Counted from the first letter of the stretch, positions 10,095 through 18,302 are shown. The stretch: DNA of 64,000 bases from a bacterium (GCA_027483535.1 JAIXUN010000002.1:1798001-1862000); one strand, 5' to 3'. Notes: generated by a model not told the origin, from the letters alone. A program made the numbers and translations.

Positions 10095-11168
10095 TCAATA
10101 GTCGTACTTATCGATATTCTCTTTGTCGAAAGTCACCAAAGATCCCGCAATCACAACGTTCTTATCGCCGACCTTGAACTTCCCTTTCCCGGGAATCTCA
10201 AACTCCAATCCTGCTTTGAGCTCCAGCTTCTTTTGCCCAAGTTGAGAGGCTAGAAATGCCGCGACATCGCCGATATCGGCCGGATCCCAAAGTTGGAATT
10301 TTTGGACCGCGCCTTCCTTCACTGCCTTCTTCAGTTCGTTGGGTGTTCCCAGGCCGGTGAGAACCAACCCCTTACCAGAAGCCTTTGGACCCCCGGGATA
10401 GTTGCCTTGCTTGATCAGCACCTGGGCCGCCGCCGCGAGTCCGACCGAGGTTGGAGCAATGACCCCACGTAGATTCGGATGCTTCACTAGCAGTCCTTCC
10501 ATCTCCGTAGAAGATTTTTGAGGCTCGTCGTCGCCGTAAACAACGTCCACCAGTTTCATCTTCGCAAACTTGGGATCTTTCAAAGTCGCCTTCATCCCTT
10601 CGATCCATGCGTTTTGATTGGGCGCGTCCGACGTGGCGCTCAGGATCGCAATCTCGCCTTCGTAGGCGATCATGGAGCCTAGAAGCTCGACCTGAGAAGG
10701 GCCAATGGTCGAGAAATCGACCGGGAGAACTCCCACCGCTCGGTGCGATTCATTACCGACAAGGTCTGCATCGGCGGTGATGACCACCACGCCTTTGGAC
10801 TGGGCCTGATCGAGTGCCTCGTTAAGTGCGTCCGGACTGTTTGGACTAATGACCAGCACCTGCTGACCACGTTGCACCTGATTCTTGATCACCGAGATTT
10901 GCGAGGTGGCATCCGCCGCCTGAGGTGCTTGGGTCGAGAAGTCGATCCCGGCGGAACCCTTGCTCCGATCGAACCCAACTTCCATGCGAGAGAAGTATGG
11001 ATTTCCCGCGCTTTTTGGAATGAATACGGTTTTGACGGCGCCATCCGACTTCGGAGAGGCACCCGAGGCGCCCGCCGAGTTATCGGCAGACTTGGTGCTT
11101 CCGCAACCCGCAAGAAGGGCCAAAGCGAATGCCGAGAGAGACAAAGTGATCAGCGATTGAATCTTCAT
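10095..11168 (-). CDS. Sugar ABC transporter substrate-binding lipoprotein (RhaS/LsrB-like)
   Basis: The 357-residue periplasmic-binding protein has a lipoprotein signal ending LLAGC (Cys22). It carries the cluster B sugar-binding fold: FIPKSAGNPYF, VIKNQVQRGQQVLVISPNS, a hinge segment DAPNQNAWIEGMK, VIAPTSVGLAAAAQ and a C-terminal DKENIDKYDY. From memory of LsrB, the closing IDKYD(F/Y) and the initial IPK loop are shared. The AI-2 ligand Asp-Gln pair is Asn-Gln here (PNQN), and the APTSVG loop looks more like rhamnose-binding RhaS. A rhamnose-type sugar is preferred and AI-2 is the alternative. It is the last gene of the four-gene operon, 22 nt after the permease, which is common for abundant binding proteins. 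Confidence 0.85.
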   Translation of the reverse strand: MKIQSLITLSLSAFALALLAGCGSTKSADNSAGASGASPKSDGAVKTVFIPKSAGNPYFSRMEVGFDRSKGSAGIDFSTQAPQAADATSQISVIKNQVQRGQQVLVISPNSPDALNEALDQAQSKGVVVITADADLVGNESHRAVGVLPVDFSTIGPSQVELLGSMIAYEGEIAILSATSDAPNQNAWIEGMKATLKDPKFAKMKLVDVVYGDDEPQKSSTEMEGLLVKHPNLRGVIAPTSVGLAAAAQVLIKQGNYPGGPKASGKGLVLTGLGTPNELKKAVKEGAVQKFQLWDPADIGDVAAFLASQLGQKKLELKAGLEFEIPGKGKFKVGDKNVVIAGSLVTFDKENIDKYDY

Positions 11169-11190
11169 TGATGTTTCCAAAAAGGGCGCT

Positions 11191-12162
11191 TTACGAACGA
11201 GTCCTGAATCTTAGCAAGAGTTTCCGGGGCTGGATACCAATAGCCGCAACAGCAGCAATAAGAAGAAGGCCCATGAAGCTGAACTGGTACTCCGCCGGAA
11301 GATTGGCAATACCCATAACGGTGCGGACCAGCGAGATGAGCAGGAAGGCAAGAACGGTTCCCAGAACATCCACTTTGCCACCCCTTATGGAGGTTCCCCC
11401 AACGACGACCATGGTGATCGCGTCTAGCTCAATCCCCCTCGAAAATTCATGACGGGCGAGTCCCAGGCGCGAAACCATGAGAACACCCGCAACCGCGGAT
11501 GCGACCCCTGCGAGAACGAAAGCGATCGCTCGGGTTCTCGAAACATTCACTCCGGCGTTGCGAGCGGCTTCCTCGTTCGAACCGATAGCGAGAGTTTCTC
11601 GGCCGAACACATGACGGTCGAACACAAGCCCGATTAGGATCGCCAGCAGAAAGAGAATCCAAAGCGGGATGGTGAGCCCGACGAACGTCTGCGTATCGAT
11701 CCCCACCCACGATTCCGGAATCTCGACCGATTGGGGACCCATGAGCACCTGTGCAATCCCCCGATAAAGAGCGAGGGTTGCGACGGTGACCAAAAACGCC
11801 GGGGCGTTCAAGAGTTTGACGAGCAGAACGTTGGTCCAGCCTAATGCGGCGCCCGCGCCAATAGCGGCAAGGAGGCAAACCGGGAGGGATTGTCCGGCGG
11901 CAGAAAGCTTGGCGTACAAGCACGCCACCAAAACCGTGATTGACCCCACACTCAGATCGATCACGCCGGAGGCGATAACGAAGTTGAGGACGAGAGCAAC
12001 GATTCCAACCTCGGCAAAAAGCGTCACGGACTCTAGCAGGTAGACCCTATCAAGAAACCTATCGGACACCCGGCTGCCAATGACCAGCGTTAGGAAAATG
12101 AGCGCCGTGATAAGCGAATGCGTCCCGTTCCACCCTAGTCTGGAGAGCGAAAACTTGCTCAT
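11191..12162 (-). CDS. Sugar ABC transporter permease (RhaQ/LsrD-like)
   Basis: The 323-residue polytopic membrane protein belongs to the BPD_transp_2 (PF02653) family. About eight to ten hydrophobic spans are visible, together with the family loop VIASGVIDLSVGSI near 62-75 and GSNEEAARNAGVNV near 193, the segment that contacts the ATPase. GGTSIRGGKVDVLGT lies toward the end. It would pair with the neighbouring permease to form the channel. Its start overlaps the stop of the upstream permease by 4 nt (ATGA, 12159-12162). Confidence 0.9.
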   Translation of the reverse strand: MSKFSLSRLGWNGTHSLITALIFLTLVIGSRVSDRFLDRVYLLESVTLFAEVGIVALVLNFVIASGVIDLSVGSITVLVACLYAKLSAAGQSLPVCLLAAIGAGAALGWTNVLLVKLLNAPAFLVTVATLALYRGIAQVLMGPQSVEIPESWVGIDTQTFVGLTIPLWILFLLAILIGLVFDRHVFGRETLAIGSNEEAARNAGVNVSRTRAIAFVLAGVASAVAGVLMVSRLGLARHEFSRGIELDAITMVVVGGTSIRGGKVDVLGTVLAFLLISLVRTVMGIANLPAEYQFSFMGLLLIAAVAAIGIQPRKLLLRFRTRS

Positions 12163-13151
12163 GCGGCCTTCCTTGAGCCGGTTGCACTAGACGAATTCTT
12201 CGAAGGATCAGCGGTTCGATTGGCTCCGAGCGCAGCGAGAAGGAACAGTCCAAACACGAGCAATTGCCAATCTGCCCCGACCCCGATCACGGCAAGACTC
12301 ACGTTCAGGACCGACAAAAAGAGACAGCCTAGGGTCACTGGAAAAATGCGCCCCGTGCCGCCAGACAGCTTCGCGCCACCGATGACTACCGCCGCGATCG
12401 CCGACAGTTCGAGTCCGACTCCCGCGCTGCCTGGAGCCGCCATGGCAAACCGAGATAGGTAAGCCACCGCCGCGAATCCGGCGAACAATCCGGACAAACC
12501 AAAGACCAAAAGATAGATTGAAGAGCTGGAAATGCCTCTTCTAAACGCTCCTTCTGCATTACTTCCAAAGGCATAAACAGAGCGGAGCTTGGGCAGCGAT
12601 TTGACCGCAAAATCCATCGCTAAGGCGGCGAGAATCGCAAAAATCAGGATCCACGGAACGGTGTACGACCCAATCGGCACACCCTTCGACGCCAGGTTGG
12701 TAACGGAATCGGAAACCACTGAACCCGTGATGGTGGTGGCGCCCGAGACCATGAATGCCAGCCCCCTGAACGACGCAAGGGTCGCGATGGTCGTCACCAG
12801 CGGCGGCACCTTTAGATAGCCAACGATTGCTCCATTGATGAGTCCGGCTACGAGCCCCACTCCGGCTGCGACCGCAAAGCTCAGAGCGACCGGGGCGTCG
12901 GGATGGGTTTTCAAAAACATGCCCAGCGCCATCGTGGCAAATCCAAGAATCGACCCGACTGAAACGTCGACCGCTCCCGCGACAATCACGAGCAACTGCC
13001 CGATGGCAAGAAGCCAAAGCATGGGCATCCAAGACGCAATACTCTCTAGCGCCGTTGGAGCGGCAAGCTTTGGAACGAGGAGAAAGCAAATGGCGATTCC
13101 CAAAGCGGGGGGAATCGATTCTCTCACCGCGGCGGGCAGTCGATTTGTCAC
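12159..13151 (-). CDS. Sugar ABC transporter permease (RhaP/LsrC-like)
   Basis: The 330-residue BPD_transp_2 family permease has the diagnostic loop IVAGAVDVSVGSI near 55-67, KVPPLVTTIATLASFRG, the ATPase-contact loop AFGSNAEGAFRRGIS and VVIGGAKLSGGTG. It has many hydrophobic spans and a polar serine-rich tail. It overlaps both neighbours by 4 nt (ATGA at 13148-13151 and 12159-12162), so the three genes are translationally coupled. With 11191-12162 it likely forms the heterodimeric channel of a ribose/rhamnose/AI-2-type importer. Confidence 0.9.
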   Translation of the reverse strand: MTNRLPAAVRESIPPALGIAICFLLVPKLAAPTALESIASWMPMLWLLAIGQLLVIVAGAVDVSVGSILGFATMALGMFLKTHPDAPVALSFAVAAGVGLVAGLINGAIVGYLKVPPLVTTIATLASFRGLAFMVSGATTITGSVVSDSVTNLASKGVPIGSYTVPWILIFAILAALAMDFAVKSLPKLRSVYAFGSNAEGAFRRGISSSSIYLLVFGLSGLFAGFAAVAYLSRFAMAAPGSAGVGLELSAIAAVVIGGAKLSGGTGRIFPVTLGCLFLSVLNVSLAVIGVGADWQLLVFGLFLLAALGANRTADPSKNSSSATGSRKAA

Positions 13152-14665
13152 CTTGCCACCGCCAAAGACATGACTCCCTCTTCCGTTGCTCTTTCTCCGG
13201 AAAGTTCTCCTTGGATAGTCCCCGCCGCCATGACCAACACTCGGTCGGAGATCGCCAGGAGCTCGGGCAGGTCACTAGAAACCATTAGGATGGCCACCCC
13301 TTCTTGGGCCAGGCTACGAATGTGGTCGTGAATCTCTTGTTTCGCACCTACGTCGACGCCCCGAGTTGGCTCATCGAGGAGCAAGATTTTCGGTCCGACA
13401 GCAATTCGCGAGGCGAGAACAACTTTCTGTTGATTGCCTCCCGATAGTTCGCCAACGGGTTGATCGATCCCCGCCATTTTGGTTGAAAATCGTCCCGTCT
13501 CCCGCTCGGCCATCTCAACCTCCACCTTCCGGCTGATAAATCCGAACCGGTTGGCGAGTCGACGAAGAATTGGCAAAACGACGTTCTCTCGAATCGGTCG
13601 CTCGAGTAGGAGAGCATCGTGCCTACGATCTTCTGGCACCATGACCAGACCGGATTGAGCCGCCTCTCTTGGCGATGAAAACTTAACCTTTTCTCCGCCA
13701 AGCTCCACCGATCCGGCAACGGGCTTATCCAGCCCAGCAATGGCTCGCAACAGTTCGGTTCGACCCGCTCCCACAAGCCCACCGATTCCGACGATTTCAC
13801 CCGCATGAAGCACCAAAGAGCAGTCGGCAAAGTTCTTTCCGGATAACCCCTCGACTCTCAGAACCACTTCCCTCTGAACCTGCCCAGGGTGGTACGAACT
13901 GGGTTGATGAGAACTGGATTGGTGAGAATTGGACTTCACATCCCTGCCGACCATCGCCCGGATGAGGGAGTCGCGGTCGTAGTTGCCAATGGGACCAGAC
14001 GAAACCAACGCGCCGTCTCGAAGCACCGAAACCTCATCCGCCACGCGGAACACTTCATGAAGGTGGTGCGAGACGATTCCGATAGCCACTCCGCGCTCTT
14101 TCAAACGATCAATGATTCCGAACAGCCTGTCCACCTCGTTCGGAGTCAGGGGCGCGGTTGTTTCGTCGAAGATCACCACTTTCAACTCTTGCGCCATCGC
14201 CGCTGCAAGTTCTAGAAGTTGCTGATCGGCAATGGGAAGGCTCGCCGCAAGCTCAGTCGGTGATCGCTGAAGGCCGATTTCGGCGAAAATCTCACCCGCC
14301 CGCTCGAGCATCGCCTTTCGATCGACCAAACCCAATCGCCGAGGTACGGAGCCGGCAAAAATGTTCTCCGCCAAACTCAGATCGGGGAACGGAGTGGGTT
14401 CCTGGTGGATGAGAGACACACCCGCCTGCCGAGCCTTTAGCGGACTCGCAAACTGCACCTGCCGACCAAGAAGAGTCAGTTCCCCTCTGGTGGGCCGATA
14501 CAAACCGGAGATCACTTTCGCCAGCGAAGACTTCCCCGCCCCGTTCTCTCCGACCAAAGCGTGAACTCTTCCTGCTTGAAGCTGAATGGAAACGCCTTTG
14601 AGGGCTGCGACTCCGTTGAACTCCAGCGATATGCCTCGGGCATCGATCACCGGAACGGTGTTCAC
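13148..14665 (-). CDS. Sugar ABC transporter ATPase with two ABC domains (RhaT/LsrA/RbsA-like)
   Basis: The 505-residue protein fuses two ATP-binding cassettes, as in all RbsA/MglA-type importers. The first has Walker A GENGAGKSS (39-47) and an atypical signature (LPIADQQLLELA). The second has a degenerate Walker A GLVGAGRTE near 293 but a canonical LSGGNQQKV near 415 and LLLDEPTRGVD. Such asymmetry is usual in the family. The start is GTG 14665, chosen because GGAGG lies 7 nt upstream. It is the first gene of the operon; a promoter is predicted at 14690-14718. Gene order (ATPase, two permeases, binding protein) equals lsrACDB. Confidence 0.92.
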   Translation of the reverse strand: MNTVPVIDARGISLEFNGVAALKGVSIQLQAGRVHALVGENGAGKSSLAKVISGLYRPTRGELTLLGRQVQFASPLKARQAGVSLIHQEPTPFPDLSLAENIFAGSVPRRLGLVDRKAMLERAGEIFAEIGLQRSPTELAASLPIADQQLLELAAAMAQELKVVIFDETTAPLTPNEVDRLFGIIDRLKERGVAIGIVSHHLHEVFRVADEVSVLRDGALVSSGPIGNYDRDSLIRAMVGRDVKSNSHQSSSHQPSSYHPGQVQREVVLRVEGLSGKNFADCSLVLHAGEIVGIGGLVGAGRTELLRAIAGLDKPVAGSVELGGEKVKFSSPREAAQSGLVMVPEDRRHDALLLERPIRENVVLPILRRLANRFGFISRKVEVEMAERETGRFSTKMAGIDQPVGELSGGNQQKVVLASRIAVGPKILLLDEPTRGVDVGAKQEIHDHIRSLAQEGVAILMVSSDLPELLAISDRVLVMAAGTIQGELSGERATEEGVMSLAVAR

Positions 14666-14689
14666 TCGGAGACCTCCATTTGTCGCTCT

Positions 14690-14718
14690 AGCGTAACAGG
14701 AAATTCAAGACGGTTCAA
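14690..14718 (-). promoter_or_regulatory. Promoter of the sugar ABC importer operon
   Basis: Minus-strand TTGAAC (14713-14718) and TACGCT (14690-14695) are separated by 17 nt. The mRNA would start about 18 nt before the GTG and keep the GGAGG ribosome-binding site, so this operon is leadered. The rest of 14719-14994 holds no convincing gene: the plus-strand open frames there show no coding features. Confidence 0.55.
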
Positions 14719-14994
14719 CCCAAATCGCACAAATCTCTATCACAATCGCGCAAAAGTCGAACTTCTGGACAGGATTTGTCTTGAAATCATCGGGAAGAAT
14801 GCTTCCCTCGAGCAGCGAGTACCTTGCATTTGTGAAGGCGGTTGAAGTGATCAAACCAGGTCAGTGGTCATCCACTAATGGCAGTTACCTCTCATCGTAA
14901 GAATCTTGCTGGGACATTCGCTTTTTTGACCCATTGCGGTCAGCTTCTGACGATGTTGGTAGTCAGAATCAACTATTGGACTCCTGATATTAAG

Positions 14995-15441
14995 CTACTT
15001 ATCCAAAATGTCCTTTGCCATTCCTTCGGTGCCAATAAAGAACGATTGGGCCATCTTTTTAAATCCGAAATGGGGAGGTTCAAAAGTCGGAACCTCTATG
15101 AAGCAGAAGCCTCTCGCGTCGGTGTTTGGGTACTCAGGAATTTCCTTGCCGGTGGTTGTAACGATGCGTCTTTTAACCCAGGACTGGACGTAGTCACCAT
15201 CCGCGACATACCCCTTGCCTGCTTGGTTCACCGAAACAACTAGCTGCCCGTCTTCGATTTTTGCTCCTTTTGCCTGATGGACGTATAAGTTGAGCCGGCC
15301 CTGGAAAGTTTCTGGAACTTGTACAGTGAGGTCAACTTGTTGATTTGCCTTGTCGCATCCCCCTACTGCTAGAACAGATGCCATTATCAGCACGATTCTA
15401 AACTGATGATTCTTCTGCATCCAGGACAACTTTAGGTTCAT
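14995..15441 (-). CDS. Small hypothetical lipoprotein in the RHS remnant locus
   Basis: The protein is 148 residues, or 141 from the second ATG at 15420. It has a basic, hydrophobic N-terminus ending in a lipobox-like AVGGC near residue 29, so it is likely a lipoprotein. The mature part begins with a beta-rich segment (QQVDLTVQVPETFQGRLNLYV) and has no family I recognise. It overlaps the upstream gene 15438-15776 by ATGA. In the context of neighbouring RHS pieces it could be an immunity or accessory protein, which is inference. Confidence 0.6.
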   Translation of the reverse strand: MNLKLSWMQKNHQFRIVLIMASVLAVGGCDKANQQVDLTVQVPETFQGRLNLYVHQAKGAKIEDGQLVVSVNQAGKGYVADGDYVQSWVKRRIVTTTGKEIPEYPNTDARGFCFIEVPTFEPPHFGFKKMAQSFFIGTEGMAKDILDK

Positions 15442-15776
15442 GGTGGAGAACCTCGGTGAAGAACTTGTCGAACCATCCCGTCCTTATCCACCACCACACA
15501 CGCGACACCCCGTTCGCCACTGTGCACGTACACGGATCCAAGTGTAGACGGCTTTAAGGAAAAGCGATGATAGTCTTCCGGTGTTTCGAGCTTTAAGCCG
15601 GCTTTTCCGATCTTCGTCACCAATTCCCGGTAGTCACGGCCGATGAACTGAGTCGTAGCGTCCATTATCTCTCGGTCATCCAATGAGTGGACGAGCCGGA
15701 TACTAGCGAAACCGATCGCAACAAAGGAAGCAACCATCGCACCAATTTTCCAACTGTCTCTCAATAACTTTCTCAT
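15438..15776 (-). CDS. Small hypothetical membrane-anchored protein in the RHS remnant locus
   Basis: The 112-residue protein has a basic N-terminus and one hydrophobic span at about 11-29 (IGAMVASFVAIGFASIRLV). A small soluble domain follows that closes with SVYVHSGERGVACVVVDKDG, a strand-turn-strand pattern. No family is recognised. It is translationally coupled to 14995-15441 by a 4-nt overlap. AGGAG lies about 6 nt upstream of the ATG at 15776. Its position downstream of an RHS fragment suggests an accessory or immunity role; this is not demonstrated. Confidence 0.55.
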   Translation of the reverse strand: MRKLLRDSWKIGAMVASFVAIGFASIRLVHSLDDREIMDATTQFIGRDYRELVTKIGKAGLKLETPEDYHRFSLKPSTLGSVYVHSGERGVACVVVDKDGMVRQVLHRGSPP

Positions 15777-15807
15777 AGGAGTGACCTGGACATTCCGATT
15801 TCAGATC

Positions 15808-16165
15808 TCAATGTGACCTAGCTCCCAGACTATTTGCACTGCGGTCAAGTTGTGCACAGCACCATCCAAACCTCCGTCTCCTAGAAGTGAACCACCACGG
15901 AATGCTCGACGTGACCATGTGCGGAGTCCTGCGAACATCGGCATGAGACCACTTCTCTTTCGTAGTCGCAACTATCCCGAAAGTAGTCGTTACTCTGCTG
16001 GTGGTTTGCTTTCGACGGCAACGACAGTCGCCCGGACGTCCTCGTCGTTGGTTGCCACGGAAGCTGTTGATTCGTTTGGTTGCCGTTGGCATCGTAGGCG
16101 TAAGTCAGCGCAGAAAGGCTTTCCATGCCCCTCGATACTTTTTGAAGACCATTGGGTAGCTCCAA
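15808..16165 (-). pseudogene. RHS/YD-repeat protein remnant
   Basis: The minus-strand frame at 16165-15881 includes ALTYAYDANGNQTNQ, a textbook YD/RHS repeat (YDxxGNxT), and then loses RHS character. The reading frames in 16092-15808 show no further repeat and no start or terminal domain. The preceding small gene (stop 16105) reads out of frame into this RHS DNA, so its last residues come from RHS sequence. This looks like a recombination scar from a displaced RHS C-terminal module. The 328 nt between 15777 and 16104 hold nothing else that I can support. Confidence 0.65.
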
Positions 16166-16569
16166 ACAAACCGCGTAGAAACTCCAGCTTGACCAATCAA
16201 GGTACCAGAAGGCTTAAACTTGACGACCGCTGCGTTTCGCAAATTCGATAGGGGTCCTTCAGAGTCGTAGATTTTGACGATCACGGTTTTGGCTGTTTTG
16301 GGAGTAATGTGTATCCAGTCGGCTTTGACCGGGACTGGCATCAGCACCCTAGAAAAGTATTCGCTAGGGTTGTTAATTTCTGCTCCACGAGACGTGTACA
16401 GAAACATCCGACTGCTGAGATGCCACTTAGCTAGTCTTATAGTGTAGTCGCTATTATTTTCGACAGATAAGTAAACTTGGCCAGCACTACTTACGCGCTT
16501 TAGCTCGAAATGCAACTGAGACGCCAAGAAAGTTTCTAAAGTCGCCAAAAAAAGCATCACTGACATCAT
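16105..16569 (-). CDS. Secreted beta-rich hypothetical protein, candidate immunity protein for the RHS tip
   Basis: The 154-residue protein starts with a hydrophobic signal-like segment (MMSVMLFLATLETFLAS). A strand-rich domain follows: QVYLSVENNSDYTIRLAK, then MFLYTSRGAEI and KTAKTVIVKIYD. The pattern recalls small secreted Ig-like or proteinase-inhibitor folds, but the resemblance is weak. It overlaps the RHS tip gene by ATGA (16566-16569), the classical toxin-immunity arrangement. Its C-terminal residues (about the last 8) derive from RHS repeat DNA read out of frame, so the original end may be lost. Base composition is visibly more AT-rich than the flanks. Confidence 0.55.
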   Translation of the reverse strand: MMSVMLFLATLETFLASQLHFELKRVSSAGQVYLSVENNSDYTIRLAKWHLSSRMFLYTSRGAEINNPSEYFSRVLMPVPVKADWIHITPKTAKTVIVKIYDSEGPLSNLRNAAVVKFKPSGTLIGQAGVSTRFVWSYPMVFKKYRGAWKAFLR

Positions 16570-17300
16570 TTGCTCACCTCTGGGAAGCCGAACGATTTAT
16601 AGTCCCTCTGACCGTTGACCACTTTTAGCATACAGCAAGCTGCAATCGAGTGGCAACTAGCCACTTGATCATCAGCTTGATCAAATCCGCAACAATGCAT
16701 AAGTTCGTTCATTATCGCAAATTGCCAAACAGGCTTAATATATTGACCGTACCCATCCGAACATGACTTGGTCCCTTTGCAAAGCAACATCGTGTTCTTT
16801 TCACATTCAATGTCGGCACGCGGAGGGTCGGAATTCTCTTTCGTTTTGCAACAACTCGGCGGGTCTATGGTGGGCTTAGGATGATTTTTGCAGCGTTTTT
16901 TCAAGCACTTGAAGGGTTTGTCCCCGACCTGCTTACAAGCTGGTTTTCCTCCTCGACTCTTTAAGGCAGCTTCAACGCAGGCATTAACTTCCTTTCTCTG
17001 CTTTCTCGCCTTTTCGAAGTCGGCACATCCGGTTTCGACATCGCCTAGACCCGAAGGATCGACACTCCTGATCGCCCTACCCCCCACATACCTATACGCA
17101 CTCTCATCCGGCCAGAGCGGATCGACGGTCGTCAACACACCGGTCGTTTGTAAGTAGTGCCTCGCTCTCATGTAGTGAGAGCTGGCGTAATTGAACGTGG
17201 CTCTGTATCCATACGTTGCAACCCATTGATAAAAGCGGTCGGAGATGCTTCCAGAGCGAGAGAGCACTTCTCCGTACGGGTTGTAACGCATGATCTTCAC
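16566..17300 (-). CDS. RHS core C-terminus with variable cysteine-rich tip (orphan toxin-like module)
   Basis: The 244-residue frame starts at GTG 17300 with no clear ribosome-binding site. Residues 1-90 are the RHS repeat-associated core end: RYNPYGEV, YGYRATFNYASSHYMRARHY, TTVDPLWPDESAYRYVGG and the junction SVDPSGL that precedes variable tips. The tip (about 150 residues) has roughly 17 cysteines and a segment NELMHCCGFDQADD...ACC. This vaguely recalls zincin-like toxin domains (HELxH), but the first His is Asn. The upstream RHS core is cut by an in-frame TAG at 17313-17315, so this is an orphan or dead tip unless translated from GTG. Toxin activity is inference. Confidence 0.6.
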   Translation of the reverse strand: MKIMRYNPYGEVLSRSGSISDRFYQWVATYGYRATFNYASSHYMRARHYLQTTGVLTTVDPLWPDESAYRYVGGRAIRSVDPSGLGDVETGCADFEKARKQRKEVNACVEAALKSRGGKPACKQVGDKPFKCLKKRCKNHPKPTIDPPSCCKTKENSDPPRADIECEKNTMLLCKGTKSCSDGYGQYIKPVWQFAIMNELMHCCGFDQADDQVASCHSIAACCMLKVVNGQRDYKSFGFPEVSK

Positions 17301-17312
17301 CGCTGTTGCTGT

Positions 17313-17438
17313 CTAATCCACCACAGAATGGATGCTACCAAGAGCATCTCGAACGTAGTCTAGCATCACACCGTCTGTGACCTCGGAGACCATCAGACTG
17401 CTGGTTGAAGTATTGTTTGCTAGAATCACATGATGCTT
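17313..17438 (-). pseudogene. RHS core remnant fused in frame to the tip gene through a TAG stop
   Basis: Reading the minus strand in the frame of 16566-17300, the codons before TAG 17313-17315 give LMVSEVTDGVMLDYVRDALG then SIHSVVD. This is the RHS segment that normally runs straight into the YNPYGE motif. The frame opens only after a TGA at 17439-17441. The DNA therefore encodes a contiguous RHS core interrupted by one nonsense codon and cut off further upstream. Confidence 0.7.
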
Positions 17439-17466
17439 TCAAAGGCAAATATCTATCCATGGCAAG

Positions 17467-17880
17467 CTACTCTTTGACTTTTACTTCAATAATTATAAAC
17501 TCATACTGTTTTCCGCTTTCAGATTGAAGGCCTTTCCCAGTGTATACAATATCCGGAATCGGGTCTCCCGACTCCCTGTAAACCAGCGGCACTAGTCCTG
17601 CTTTATCACCAATAGTGTCCCAAATAAAGTCAGCCTTGCCGTTCCTTGGCACAATTGGAAATTCAGCGCTATCGCTTGCTGACAGGTCTTTTCTCGGGCA
17701 AAGCATTATCTCGTAAGCTTGCACCCTTCTGACTTCCTTCTCTTCTTCGGGAGAGAGGACTATTCTCCAGCGATGTTTAAGGTGCCCCTCCGGTCGAATG
17801 GAACATGCAAGATTCGAGATACACATTAACGCAATCAGACTGAGCGCGAGGCAATGAATCGTTTTAGTGGCTCCCATCAT
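17467..17880 (-). CDS. Small secreted hypothetical protein in the RHS remnant locus
   Basis: The 137-residue protein has a hydrophobic signal segment (IHCLALSLIALMCISNLAC) that may be a lipoprotein signal, although the -3 position is a poor lipobox fit. A soluble, charged domain with a Glu-rich stretch (SPEEEKEVRRVQAYEI) follows, and the end is beta-rich (KQYEFIIIEVKVKE). No family is recognised. It begins in an ATGA overlap (17877-17880) with the upstream RHS fragment, repeating the tip-plus-small-secreted-gene arrangement seen at 16566-16569. The sequence is AT-rich relative to the flanks. Candidate immunity gene by position only. Confidence 0.55.
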   Translation of the reverse strand: MMGATKTIHCLALSLIALMCISNLACSIRPEGHLKHRWRIVLSPEEEKEVRRVQAYEIMLCPRKDLSASDSAEFPIVPRNGKADFIWDTIGDKAGLVPLVYRESGDPIPDIVYTGKGLQSESGKQYEFIIIEVKVKE

Positions 17881-18302
17881 CCCTCGTTTTGAAACAACTC
17901 AAGTCTCATAACGGTCCTCCGGTTAATTTCTAATGTTAACTTGCTCTCCGAAGTTTGCGAGCCGAGGCGATCATCCGCCGCCGCCGCCCAAGTGGACGTA
18001 GCCGCGCTTTTGGGCACAACCGTTACTGAGGAAGTTGATCCGGCCGTGAGTTGTGCAGGGAAGTTGTGAAATTCGAAGATCGAGGCGTTCGCGTACTTGG
18101 TGAGCCTCCCTTGCAGGTAGTCGGTTCCATCCCAAACGAGAGTGGTTCGCCCGGATTTGATCTCTTGGGACGAGCGCTTGAGACTGTCCCCGTCGTAGGT
18201 GTAAGTAGAGGCCAGTCCACCGTCCTGGACACGGCGAGTCGTCCTATATTGGCGTAGCTGGCAAAGGACCATGGTCTCAGCAGATGGTACTGCCCTCTTC
18301 AA
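17877..18302 (-). pseudogene. RHS repeat fragment with divergent C-terminal tail
   Basis: The 141-codon frame carries an RHS repeat: STYTYDGDSLKRSSQEI then GRTTLVWDGTDYLQGRL, which matches the usual YDGDGLRRS...WDGxxYL module. There is no RHS N-terminus, and the frame starts at a non-ATG codon near 18302. After about residue 70 the sequence changes to an unrelated Ser/Thr/Ala-rich tail ending NRRTVMRLELFQNEG, which I cannot assign. It overlaps the next small gene by ATGA. It is best read as the truncated end of an RHS protein with a replaced tip. Confidence 0.6.

Noticed and set aside
14878-15243. Plus-strand frame of about 120 codons in the importer-RHS interval
   Set aside because: It overlaps the minus-strand lipoprotein gene with a lipobox, and shows no motif or ribosome-binding site.
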